Origin: Ampelomyces quisqualis
Lineage: Eukaryota; Ascomycota; Dothideomycetes; Pleosporales; Phaeosphaeriaceae
DNA: 64,000 nucleotides
Direction: 5' to 3'
NCBI GenBank assembly: GCA_018398575.1
Contig: JAGTXZ010000008.1
Location: 248,001 to 312,000 of the forward strand
The translations under genes were made by a program, and so were the position numbers. How positions within the stretch are numbered: position 1 is the stretch's first letter; every line of letters starts with the position of its first letter. The notes beneath the pieces are model-generated. The model was not told where the DNA came from and did not search any database. It saw only the letters and a list, made by a program, of their open reading frames with translations. Positions 46,626 through 56,507 of this stretch are shown piece after piece.

Positions 46626-47058
46626 GCAGAACGTTCGTTATTCCTTTATTAATCTTGTTAGTTACATTTCCTTCGTCTTATCAGACCATTTCGGAGTGTG
46701 TAGGGATTCCATGCATGCAGCAAGCGTGAGGCGTTTGCGTTTTGATTGAGAAAGATCACGACATGAAGATTCTTGCATAACAACGGCGTTCATATTGGCT
46801 TTCCCCCATGGCTTGCATAGACAACTTTTGGACATGTCATTATTCAACATGGTACGTACATAGATAGCATGGCGTTGAACGGAATGCTGGAGAATCAGTA
46901 TCGGTGCATAGCTACCGTCCATGAGTTGGTTGGTAAATGTTGGACAACTAGCAGATGGCAGGAGCTCATGTATGCATGCAATCTAGTCAAGAGAATTTAA
47001 AAAACTTGAGAACATCTCGCTGCCCCCGACACTTGGTTCGCACGTCACCCACAGCATA
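46626..47058. other. Intergenic between convergent genes
   Basis: 433 bp between the MED12 stop and the stop of the unrecognised gene on the minus strand. No supported feature was found. Confidence 0.4.
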
Positions 47059-48243
47059 CTACTCGCCAAGCATACCCATCCACGCTTTTTCAGATGCACT
47101 CAGATGTGCACCATCCTGCACACCCTTGGTCTTTGTCACAGCCCACATATCAAACACTTCCTCATCCTCGTCCTCATCCTCGATCTCTTCCTCCTCATCG
47201 TCACCATTCCTCCCTTCCCCACTCACAGGCTCATACGCCTCCACCCCTCTGCATAACGCCACGCACTCATCCAACAAGTTATACGTTGGGTTGTCACACA
47301 TCATACCCGGATCTCCATACCCACCATACCGCATAATCGGCGGTGCACCATTGACAAGTCGATACGTAGCCATCTGCCCATCGAGCGAGCGATACGTCTG
47401 CTCCTCTCCAGGCTCCTTTGAGCGCGGAAACCCCAAACAATTCCGATCGAACTCGAGCAAGGAATCCGCATCGTCGAGAAATACCTTGGCAGCTATCCTT
47501 CTCGCGCGCTGCGTATGCGTCGCCACCAACGCAATCCCTGCTTGCGGGATATACCTCGTCTCATCTCCATGCTCCTCTTCCTCTTCCTCTCCGTCTGCCA
47601 CACACACACCCGGCCCAGACGGCACAAGGAACTGGCCCCACCCATCTAGCCCGCTCACCCACGGTCCCGTATCGTACTTGCCCACGGGCGAATCCTTCTC
47701 GCCCGTCGGATCATGCAGGATCGAGGTTTCCCCCTGCGGGCGGCCCCCGTGCACAAGCCCGCAGAAAAGACCCATTGTGCTGGTGAAATCCGCCACGAGC
47801 CATCGCGCGGCCGTGAAGTCCGCTACGGCGAGAGGCGTCACCGCGCGCATGGTTAGCGCGTGTTGGACAGGGTACCACAGGTACGCTTCTTGCCAGATGT
47901 CCAGGAGGTGGAACCAGATACTGCTCATTGTCGCGCTGTCCGAGCCGTGGAAGTCGGCGAAGTAGTCGAGGAGGGACGCGGCGCTGGACCAGTATGGGGC
48001 TGCGAAGGCGGAGGAGCACGGTGCGCAGGGCCAGTTGGAGGCTGTGGGGCGGTGGAGGCAAATTGGGTGTGAGAGGAGGCGCTTTGTGGAGGCGTAGATT
48101 GCGCCCAAGTCGAGAGTGACGGTGGCGTTGTGGTAGTGGGTTGTTATTGGGGGTTCTTGCGTGTAGTCTGAGACGAGGATGGAGGGCATTGGTGGCCGCG
48201 CGGGGTTTGGTGGGCGCAGGTATGGGGGTGGTTGAGACTGCAT
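47059..48243 (-). CDS. Unrecognised acidic-tailed protein
   Basis: A single-exon, 394-residue protein I do not recognise. The frame extends upstream without an ATG, so the start is MQSQPPPYLRPPNPARPPMP. Visible features are a Pro-rich N-terminus, several Trp/Cys-rich segments in the first half (ASNWPCAPCSSAFAAPYW), an internal Glu run (GEEEEEEHGDE) and a strongly acidic stretch near residue 355 (DDEEEEIEDEDEDEE). There is no signal peptide or clear membrane span. Codon use looks like neighbouring genes and the frame is long and clean, so I judge it real. It may be lineage-restricted. Confidence 0.68.
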   Translation of the reverse strand: MQSQPPPYLRPPNPARPPMPSILVSDYTQEPPITTHYHNATVTLDLGAIYASTKRLLSHPICLHRPTASNWPCAPCSSAFAAPYWSSAASLLDYFADFHGSDSATMSSIWFHLLDIWQEAYLWYPVQHALTMRAVTPLAVADFTAARWLVADFTSTMGLFCGLVHGGRPQGETSILHDPTGEKDSPVGKYDTGPWVSGLDGWGQFLVPSGPGVCVADGEEEEEEHGDETRYIPQAGIALVATHTQRARRIAAKVFLDDADSLLEFDRNCLGFPRSKEPGEEQTYRSLDGQMATYRLVNGAPPIMRYGGYGDPGMMCDNPTYNLLDECVALCRGVEAYEPVSGEGRNGDDEEEEIEDEDEDEEVFDMWAVTKTKGVQDGAHLSASEKAWMGMLGE

Positions 48244-48463
48244 GGTGTAGTTTGACAAGTCTTGATTTGTTAAAGTGAGGGAATGAGTCGTTGTGCGTGT
48301 GGTGGAAGGGTTGTCATGAAATGCCAAGACTGTCGCCTTGCGAAGGATGTGCAGGTGAAAGTGGCTCAGATGACAAATGTACAATTTCCACAGATCCCTA
48401 CCATATAATTGTGCTTACACAACTGTTCTATACAAACAATAAGTGAGAGTTTATTTCGATCAC

Positions 48464-50049
48464 TCAAAGATATCGCGACATGCGACTGAGTGTGCTCATT
48501 CTTCCATGGTGCATATTACTAAGCAATGCCTCCTCCAGTGCCGACTGGCTGATTCCAGCATCTACACACGTCAACCCGATGTTCTCAGAAGTAAGAGCCT
48601 TTTACGTACCATCGATATCACTAAAGCTACTCCCCATGCTTGGCGTCCCCTCACTTCCTTCTTTCCTCGATCTCGGACCTTTCTGCCTCGCACTACCTAA
48701 CCTGCCCAACTCCGCACGATGGTTCGATGGTGGAGATATGGGGAGTTTAGAAGAAGAAGTCGGTACAGGTGCATCACTTTCAGAAGCAGACGTCGTCATT
48801 GACGACGCAATCTCGGTGGTGTCTCGAGATTGCTGATCGACCGATTTTTGTCGAGCTGGAGAAGCATTCGTCGAGCGGTCTGCTTGCAAAGTTTTGTGCT
48901 CCGGCTTACTACTCTTCCAATAACGAGTCTTATGTGCATACTTCGTGTTGGTGGTCTGCCTTGCTGCGGATGCAAAAGGCAAAGTCGGACCGCCGTGTGA
49001 TCCAGAGTCGTCAATACCATGTGTGCCATCGCCCTCTTCGAAAATCAACAGACCACGAGGGGGTTGCTGCTTGAAGCGCGGTGGACGCTTGAACAGCTGG
49101 CTTCGGTGGGCTGGATGATCGATGTCCGACGACGAGGATGAACTTGAAGAAGACGAACTAGAATTTCCAGGGGACTCCGGAGATTCCTTCAAAGGGCCCG
49201 GTGGTGCAGTTGTAGAAGAAAGGCGGCGTTCTGCTAGTTTCGGGCTCGCCAAGTTTGGTCGATTCACAGAGCGTGTTGATTGCGTTCGAACTGGAGGCTG
49301 CTGAGTGTTTGCACGGGATTGAGTGATCGTGTTTGTCGAAGGATTCCTCGACAACGGGGGTGCTAGTGGCGGTTAGTTTCCAAATCACTAATGCACATAG
49401 CAATGTGGCTATATGTTACCTGCTATATTTGGCTCACCTCCGCGTAGACTGGGACTCTCTCTTCGTTGACCAGAGAGTGCAGATGTCGTCCTGCCAGCTA
49501 TTACTTGTTAAGCGCAGAACTCTAACCCCGAAAAGGTATGCAGACCTCCTGAGCCACCACTACCGGTCCTGAGCATCGCAATGCCGCCTGTAGCAGTCAA
49601 AGTGCTTGCGCCACCTGTAGACGTGGTGGGTATATTCGAGCCGCTGACTTTCTTCATCTGAATGCGCACATGATCCAGATGCCGTTCGTAAAGCCATGCT
49701 GCTTGTTGCAGAAGAAATGTCGGGGGCACTTGGAATTTGTCTGCTCTTCGATAAAGTTAGCGGTCTACGCTGGTTCTCATCAGGCAGATATGTACATCTC
49801 AACCCCTGTGTCCGTTAGTAACTAGTCCTTCCTATCTTTCAAACATACTCACAGTTCAAATCACTTGTTTTTGAAGATTTCGAAATGACTTTCCAAAGTT
49901 GTCGATCTTTGTCTGTGTCCCATTGTGCCTACAGCATGGATCAGCAGGTTAGCAACATGCACATCGGCTGATCTTACTTGTGGAGGATCTTCGAAGCTAC
50001 CCCGAGCAAATGGCAGCCGTATAACAGTAGTGAACTGCACAGGAGACAT
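48464..50049 (-). CDS. ATG29: Autophagy-related protein 29
   Basis: Part of the Atg17-Atg31-Atg29 scaffold that starts the phagophore assembly site. Seven exons (50049-49978, 49928-49853, 49805-49796, 49745-49546, 49497-49438, 49362-48610, 48561-48464) give 422 residues. The conserved N-terminal domain runs FTTVIRLPFARGSFEDPPQ, WDTDKDRQLWKVISKSS, DLNWVEIADKFQVPPTFLLQ and QAAWLYERHLDHVRIQMKKV. The third exon is only 10 nt and supplies the codons for WVE. The rest is low-complexity Ser-rich sequence ending ISQSALEEALLSNM, a C-terminal block seen in filamentous-fungal Atg29. It is divergent from ADE1. Confidence 0.92.
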
Positions 50050-50492
50050 CTCGGAGATCAAATCAAGGTCAAAACGATGAGAGAACGTCGAAAGGTCGAT
50101 GGATGAGGTTGATGGTCTTAGGCTGGGATGTCGAATGAAGCCTGGCGTGAACCAATCTACGCGAATCAGATGCTCAGCCGCTGGCAAGGCAACCAAAGCA
50201 GTGAAGTAATCCTAGCAATAGTCATGCGCGAAAGAATGCACATTGGAGGCCTCGAACTCTCCAGGGCCGAATATTCACTCCTCAACCCCGTACTTGAGCA
50301 CTGCAAACAGCGCCGGTCTTAGCGCCACACTTCTCAGCCACACCCGCTAGATAGCCCCACCCCTGTCACGCATAAAATATCCCCACGGCGGGCACCTGCA
50401 TGAGTCCATTTTACTCGCAAAACAGTTCAACCAACCATTTCTTCTACACACGCACTCGACCAATCAACCACAACAAGTTCTCGACCACAAAC
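50050..50492. promoter_or_regulatory. Shared upstream region ATG29/ADE1
   Basis: 443 bp between divergent starts. It contains the promoters of both genes; a TATA-like CATAAAATATCC lies about 120 bp before the ADE1 start. No purine-pathway site is recognised. Confidence 0.35.
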
Positions 50493-51597
50493 ATGTCTTC
50501 TGAAGAGGCACTTGTCAAGATCGACATTGGCGACAAGTTGCCCAAAGTCGCATCGGGAAAGGTCCGCGATCTGTACGCGATTGACGACGACACACTACTA
50601 TTCGTCGCAAGCGATCGCATCTCAGCGTACGATGTTGTTATGGAGAATGTGAGTTTTCCAATCTCTTTGTTTGCTCTATCAAGCATTTCATCCTTCAAAC
50701 CTTCTTGACAGCTTCAAAAGTAATTACTTCGATCCGCATTTTGTCACTTTTTTCTCTCACTTGAAACAGTGCCAGTGTATATATATCAAGATTGAAAAAA
50801 ACAACCCCCAAAGCAGTGTAGAACTAACAACCAACCCACAGGGCATACCAGGAAAAGGCGCCCTCCTAACATCCATGTCGAAATTCTGGTTCACATACCT
50901 CCCCACCATCATCCCCTCTCTCCAAACCCACTACCTCACATGCTCCCTCCCCGCCCCTCTCACCACACAATCCCCCTCCCTATCCACCCGCGCAATGCAA
51001 GTCCGCCGCCTCCGCATCCTCCCCATCGAATCCATTGTGCGCGGCTACATCACCGGCTCAGCCTGGACCGAGTACACGGCGCGCGGAACAATCCACAACA
51101 TCGCGCAGCCCCCGGGCTTACACCAAGGCCAAAAACTCCCCGCCCCGCTGTGGACGCCCAGCACCAAAGCCGAAGCCGGCCGCAAAGACGAAAATATCTC
51201 CCCCGACGCCGCGCGCTCCCTCATCGCCGACGACGCTGTCGCTGCTACCGTCGAGCACCTCAGTCTCGCCCTCTACGCGGCGGCAGCGGCGCGCGCGGAA
51301 TCCCGCGGCATTATTCTGGCGGATACAAAGTTTGAGTTTGGCCTGGATGCGCGCGGGAAGGTCGTCTTGGTCGATGAGGTGTTGACGCCGGATAGTTCGC
51401 GGTTTTGGCCCAGGGAGAGCTGGGAGGCGAATCTGGGTGGGCCGCAGCCCAGTTTCGATAAGCAGTTTTTGCGGGATTGGTTGACGGGCCAAGGATTGAA
51501 GGGGAAAGAGGGTGTGAGGGTGCCAGAGGAGATTGTGAGGAAGACGGCGGAGAAGTATAGGGAGGCGTATGAAAAGATCACTGGAGAGGCAGCTTAA
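50493..51597 (+). CDS. ADE1: SAICAR synthetase (ADE1)
   Basis: Condenses CAIR with aspartate, using ATP, in de novo purine synthesis. Exons 50493-50648 and 50842-51597 give 303 residues, the usual fungal length. It shows ASGKVRDLYAIDDDTLLFVA, SDRISAYDVVMEN, GIPGKGALLTSMS, PIESIVRGYITGSAW, ILADTKFEFGLD and LVDEVLTPDSSRFW, the classic PurC motifs for nucleotide and substrate binding. The single intron is 193 nt, longer than most here. It converges on the sirohaem gene with only 73 bp between stops. Confidence 0.98.
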
Positions 51598-51670
51598 GAT
51601 GGCTCAATTGGGAAGTTGGACTTTGGTCAGATTTGAAAGTTGGTTCATGTTTCTAGACTGGGATGTGTAT

Positions 51671-53345
51671 CTAAGCTGCAGCAACAGCTTGGCCCAACTT
51701 TGTCAACGCTAGTTCTCCCTCTCCACCAAGATTATCCAATCCGTGGAATCCTTCTTCGACTACCCATCTCTGGTCGTACTTTATCAACACTTTGCAAGCG
51801 TTTCCAACAACGAGCAAGCCCGGTGGTCTGCTGCCTTCCTCTTCCACTGCCGCGCAGACATGTTCCAAGCTAGTCCTTATCACCCTTTGATCAGGGCAAC
51901 TCGCGCGCTCGAGTACCGCGACAGGTAATTCCTTGGGGTAGCCCTTCTTCGACAGGTCATCTACCAACGCCGAGAGGCGGTGCAGAGACATGAGCAAGAC
52001 GAGTGTGCGCGACGCGACAAAGTCGGGTGGGTCCAGGGGTGCTCCTTTCCTTCCCGTCCCAGTGCAAATCAACACTTGGTCCGCGATTCCTCGATGAGTT
52101 GCGGGAATAGCCGCAAACAGAGGAGCTGACAGTGCGCTTGTGATTCCGGGCAGCACGCTCGGGATAAAACCGTGTGCGCGGAAAAAGTCGTACTCCTCGC
52201 CACCTCGGCCGTAGATGTATGGGTCCCCCTGCTTTATTCTGACAACCACTTTGCCTGCTTTCAATCCTTCAAGACCAAGTTCGAGAAGCTCTTCCTGCGC
52301 TTTGTCTGCGTTGCCGGGGAATTTGCGAGCAATGTGAACGGTCGCGCGCCGAGGTACAAGATCAAGGATGGGTGCGGGGACGAGTTTGTCGGCGAGGATG
52401 AGGTCGGCGGAGAGGATAGCTTTGTGTGCGGCACGAGTGAGAAGATCGGGGTTGCCGGGTCCAGAGCCCGCAAGGATGATCCGACCTGGCTTTCTGTCTG
52501 GAGTCGTGGAAGTCGGTCCTACTTTGGAGGGGCTGCTGCGGGCAAACTCGCGAAACAGAGTGTCGATGTCGTCGTCCGTGATGGCAGCAAGCCGGCGCAG
52601 TGGCCAGTACTCGCAGATCTGGGACAACCAGCGCATCCGCCTGCCTCGCGCTGCTTCCTTGCTTTCCTCGATTATTAACTTATTAAAGGTAGCTGTCTGG
52701 CCCCTGTCTTCTTCCTCGGCTTCGAGATCTTGTGACAGCTCAGCAGCGTGGTCTTCTTCCCATATCCGCCGTCGGAGTGAACCGAGTCTCTCGACAGCAC
52801 CGCCCAACTGTGATGGTAATGAGGCCGCGATCTCCCTTCTGATGCGTGCTGAAAGCTTGCAGCCTTTGCCCGATGTTGTGACGCCAATTTGCAGTGGGCC
52901 ATCGGAATGTGTAGAGAGAAGCGTAAAGGAGCAAAGGTTCGGCGCATCCGCGACATTGACGGGTATGCGTAGTCTTTGGCAGAGGTTCGAGATTTGCGTA
53001 GCTGTGGCGAGTTAGCAGAGACCGAATAGAGTATCTGCTGAAGTTACCTGAAGTTGACTTGCCGCCAGCAGTGACGTAGACTGCATCTGCCACTCCGTCC
53101 ACCTCAGGACGACCAAGGGTGGTCAAATCGTCATCCTGGAAGCTTCTTTGCAACCACTTGACTTCGCCCGCCTCGATGCGCTTCAGCAGACCGTAGTGTA
53201 GTGTTGACTCTTCTGGGGCTATAAGGATAGGCTTCGCGCCGACTTGGACAGCTCGTGAACATCGCGCGGCGGCAAGAGGATTAGATCCAACAATCAAGTG
53301 GATGTGGGATGTGGCGTCCACTGCAGTGAGGAGTGCGGGCGCCAT
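51671..53345 (-). CDS. Fused sirohaem synthesis enzyme (Met8-like + SUMT)
   Basis: Makes sirohaem for sulfite and nitrite reductase. Exons 53345-53048 and 53001-51671 give 542 residues. The N-terminal third resembles the Met8 precorrin-2 dehydrogenase domain: a beta-strand with GSNPLAAARC, RIPVNVADAPNLCSFTLLS and TTSGKGCKLSARIRREIAA. Residues from about 272 to 515 form a uroporphyrinogen-III C-methyltransferase (SUMT) domain: GRIILAGSGPGNPDLLT, ADLILADKLV, RIKQGDPYIYGRGGEE and VLPGITSAL. The dinucleotide loop departs from GxGxxA, so dehydrogenase activity is uncertain. The upstream ATG-less extension puts the start at MAPALLTAVD. The layout is that of yeast Met1 and bacterial CysG. Confidence 0.9.
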
Positions 53346-53621
53346 GGTTGTGTATGGTGGGTGTGCAGTATGGGAAGGCAAGAAGACGGTCAAGTTGGTT
53401 CGCAGGTCTGTATGGCGACGAGTAGTAGTATTCTCTAGGAGCTGTTATCCGTGTAAATACTGATCTCCGCGGCGGCGTTGCTAATGCCCACCACATTTCT
53501 GGTTCCGATACCGACCAACCGACATGGCGCGATCAGCCGCTAAGCCGCGACCGGAACGGCGGAAATGTCGCCATTCGCAGCCCCGCCAATCGCCATGGTG
53601 TGATTGTGTCAATGTGTACGG

Positions 53622-53628
53622 TCACGTG
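53622..53628. promoter_or_regulatory. TCACGTG palindromic E-box
   Basis: TCACGTG lies about 280 bp upstream of the sirohaem-enzyme start. In yeast this is the Cbf1 site that recruits Met4 to sulfur genes. A CCAAT box is nearby at about 53585. The hexamer also occurs by chance every few kb, and filamentous fungi regulate sulfur mainly through CYS3, so function is only a suggestion. Confidence 0.3.
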
Positions 53629-53638
53629 GCGCCCGGAG

Positions 53639-54658
53639 TTAGTCCAACTGCTCGTCTCGGCCCATGACGATGTTGAGGGCCTTGCGGCTCAGCATGATGC
53701 TGTGCTCGAGGGCGTTGAGCTTTGCCGATGCAGAAATCAGGGCTGGATCCTGGCTTTCGACTCGAAGCTTTTCTTTGACGCGCACGTCCTGGCCCTGGTA
53801 CTTGAAGGTGCGGTCGGCTTCGTCGTGCGCGGGTGCTCTTGTGCCGCCAAGTGCGACTGCAAGGCTGTCGCGGATGCTGAAGCCGGTGAGAGACTTTGGC
53901 TCGGCCTGCCGAGGTTCGAGGGTGCGCACTTCGAGGACGAGTGCAGCGTCGAACACGAACAGGTGGAAGGACACTGTTGCGGGCAGGGGCGGGTCGAAGG
54001 TCTGCAGACCTGTCAGCATTGGCTTCCCCGTGCACATGGCGCCGGCGTACCTCTTCGTCGACAGGATGCTCCCACCACGGCAGCTGCACGTCCGAGCAGC
54101 CCTTCAGTGCCTGGCGAGCTTCCTGCACGTGCTCGTGCAAGAGCTGGAGTTGGCCGGCAACAAAGTCTGCCTGGGTCGCATCTCCAGCCCAAATGGCGAC
54201 ATCGATGACGTCCAGACAGCTGTTGATGGACGTGCGGACGGACGTGAGCTGGGGAATGACCAGCGTTGGTGCTTGCGGCGCAGACGAGATGGCCAGGTCG
54301 TAGGCGGGAGAGCCGCGCGGTGGTGGCAGGCTTGCGAGGCGCAGCTTGACGTTCTACGCGGCCGAGTCAGAAGCGGGGAGGGAGGCAGAAGGGGCAGCAA
54401 ACATACGCCCTTGGTGATGCGGGTGCCGATTCTCGTCACCAGTCCCTTGAGGCTCTCGGAGCGCACCGACGACAGCACAAGCGTCGAGCCATTCTCCGAC
54501 GGCGCCAGCAGCGCAGCGCACTCTTCAAGACCTGCCTTGAGCGACTGCAGCGTCTCGCGCAGCTGCACAAGCAGCCACTCGAGCTCCCGCGCCTGCGACG
54601 CAGCCTGCTCGTCGGCGAGCTGGGTCTCGGCGATGGGCGGCCAGACGGCAGCAGACAT
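53639..54658 (-). CDS. RAV2: Rogdi/RAV2-family V-ATPase assembly factor
   Basis: Rav2 is the RAVE-complex subunit that helps reassemble the vacuolar H+-ATPase. Exons 54658-54407, 54353-54051 and 54001-53639 give 305 residues. The N-terminal helix ARELEWLLVQLRETLQSLKA, the phrase LSSVRSESLKGLVTRIGTRI, the central VQLPWWEHPVDEE and the C-terminal LNALEHSIMLSRKALNIVMG follow the Rogdi leucine-zipper family. All three exon junctions fall between codons. It is divergent from the SUR7-family gene. Confidence 0.82.
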
Positions 54659-55132
54659 GGTCGGCGGCAGGTCGTGCAGCCGGTGCGCGGGTGGTGTTTG
54701 CGGAGCCACCATGTGTCCGAGTGCTCAGTGCCCCAAGCCATCGCCCGGCCGCAACCATCCAGGCCAGGCTTCCAAGTCCAAGCCATCCCATCTGGCATCA
54801 AAGCAGACTGTTTCACTGGCTCCAGCTGCCCGCCGAATCTAGCCCCCCATCACGTCTCATTCAGCAAAGCGCTGGACCCCTGGGGCGCGGCAATGATGCA
54901 AAGCGCAACTCTGCCTTCCCTGTGAGGTCATGAAGCCAGCGCGAATCCCTCTCCGGCGCCATACGTCACCGCTTGGCTTGGCCAGCACCTCCTCATAAAC
55001 AAGAGGCCAACTTCGTCCCCCTTGCAGACGCCGTGTCTTCCGTCCTGGGTGCTCTTCACTGAATTCGTCGCAGTCCTGTCGACCCCGTAATCGTAATCAT
55101 CCATCTATCCCCGACGGTACTTGGTAACCATC
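54659..55132. promoter_or_regulatory. Shared upstream region RAV2/SUR7-like
   Basis: 474 bp between divergent starts, containing both promoters. No defined site was recognised. Confidence 0.35.
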
Positions 55133-55997
55133 ATGGCAATGGGCCCTACTAGTATGTCGATGGTTTGCCCATCATGCACCAATCATGCATGCTAACGCAC
55201 TCGCCAGGACCCCTTCTCGCCATTCTATCGCTCATCCTCGTCGGTGGAGCGGTGCTGCTGCAATTCTTCACTATTTTGACTGGCGGCGTCAACTCGGCGC
55301 CTTTGAACCGATTCTACTTTCTCGAGGCGTCGACCGGCAGCATCCCCGACGCACGCAACCCATCGCGATGGACCTTTTTCGCCATTTGCGGAACAGACGG
55401 CAGCCTCAATGCCGACTGCGGCTCTCCCATCCCGGCCCTGCCATTCGATCCTCCCCGCAACTTTGGCACTGAGACGGGTGTGCCCGAGCAGTTCATTGGC
55501 ACCCACCAGTACTACTACCTCTCCCGCTTCATGTTTGCTTTCTACCTGATTGCGCTTTTCTTCGGCGCCACTGCTCTCCTCACGGGTCTTCTCGCGCTCG
55601 TCAGCCGTCTCGGCGGATATATTTCATCCATGACTACTTTCGTCGCTTTGTTCTTCCAGACCCTGGCCGCGACTCTCATGACGTACGTCTTGCCCAATGC
55701 AATCTAGACTTGGACATGACATGGTACTAACAGGACATCAGCGTCTGGGTCGTCAAGGGACGTGATGCCTTCCGCTCTGCCGGCGAAGAAGCCCACATTG
55801 GTCGCTACCTAATGGGTTTCGCCTGGGCATCTATGGCCGCCTACTTGCTGGCCACCGTCTTCTTCTGCCTCGGCGGCAAGCTTGGCGGCGACCGTACTTC
55901 TAGCGTGCGACGCACCCGCTCTACCAAGTCGAACCGCAGCCGCGGTAGCTTCATCGACACTGAGTCGCAGAGGAAGGTCCGCGAGTACTCTCCCTAA
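55133..55997 (+). CDS. SUR7/PalI-family membrane protein
   Basis: Four-span plasma-membrane protein of the SUR7 family (eisosome, cell-wall and stress roles in yeast). Exons 55133-55151, 55208-55682 and 55742-55997 give 249 residues. The first exon encodes only six codons plus one base. Spans are LLAILSLILVGGAVLLQFF, a pair around FMFAFYLIALFFGATALLTG and YISSMTTFVALFFQTLAA, and WASMAAYLLATVFFC. The extracellular loop after span 1 has the family pattern with FFAICGTDGSLNADCG, including two Cys. The tail is Arg/Ser-rich. The acceptor TCAG at 55741 was chosen because it restores MTVWVVKGRDAF. Confidence 0.87.
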
Positions 55998-56507
55998 GCG
56001 AGTCAGCTCAGCTACGAATCAAACGCTGCCGAGGACGTGAGTCATGTCGGAGCAGAAGAAGTATATATGATATCCATGACATACTTGTCGCAATGTAGGA
56101 ATAATAATGTCTTGTCGCACTACTACGCCATTCGAGCAAAGCGTTCTGTTGTTGTTAGGGCTTTGTACGTATCAACAAAAGAAGCACCGACGAACTGAAT
56201 CGTCTTCATTTTCCTAAATCACAATCCCTGTCTCGTGAATATATATTCATCGATTCATCTGGGTAATTTACATGGCACATGGTCCCCATTCATCCCATCA
56301 CACATCTTCGCGCGCCTCCAGTCATCTATTTACCCATCACCCATACACCTCTTTCCCTCCATGCGTCCCTGTGCGTTCCCGTGCGTATGCGTCGTACCTG
56401 TATAAGCGCCCCCCCCCCCCGAAAAGATCCGGCCGTAACATGACAAAAACACGCATCAACGCTCACCCAAAAACAAAACGCCGTCGAAAATAGCACTCCA
56501 AAGGCAA
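55998..56507. other. Intergenic between convergent genes, 12-C run
   Basis: 510 bp between convergent stops. A run of 12 C at 56409-56420 is the only obvious feature, and its length may be uncertain in assembly. Confidence 0.5.

Noticed and set aside
53664..54842. 392-codon plus-strand frame opposite RAV2
   Set aside because: It is antisense to three well-supported Rogdi-family exons.
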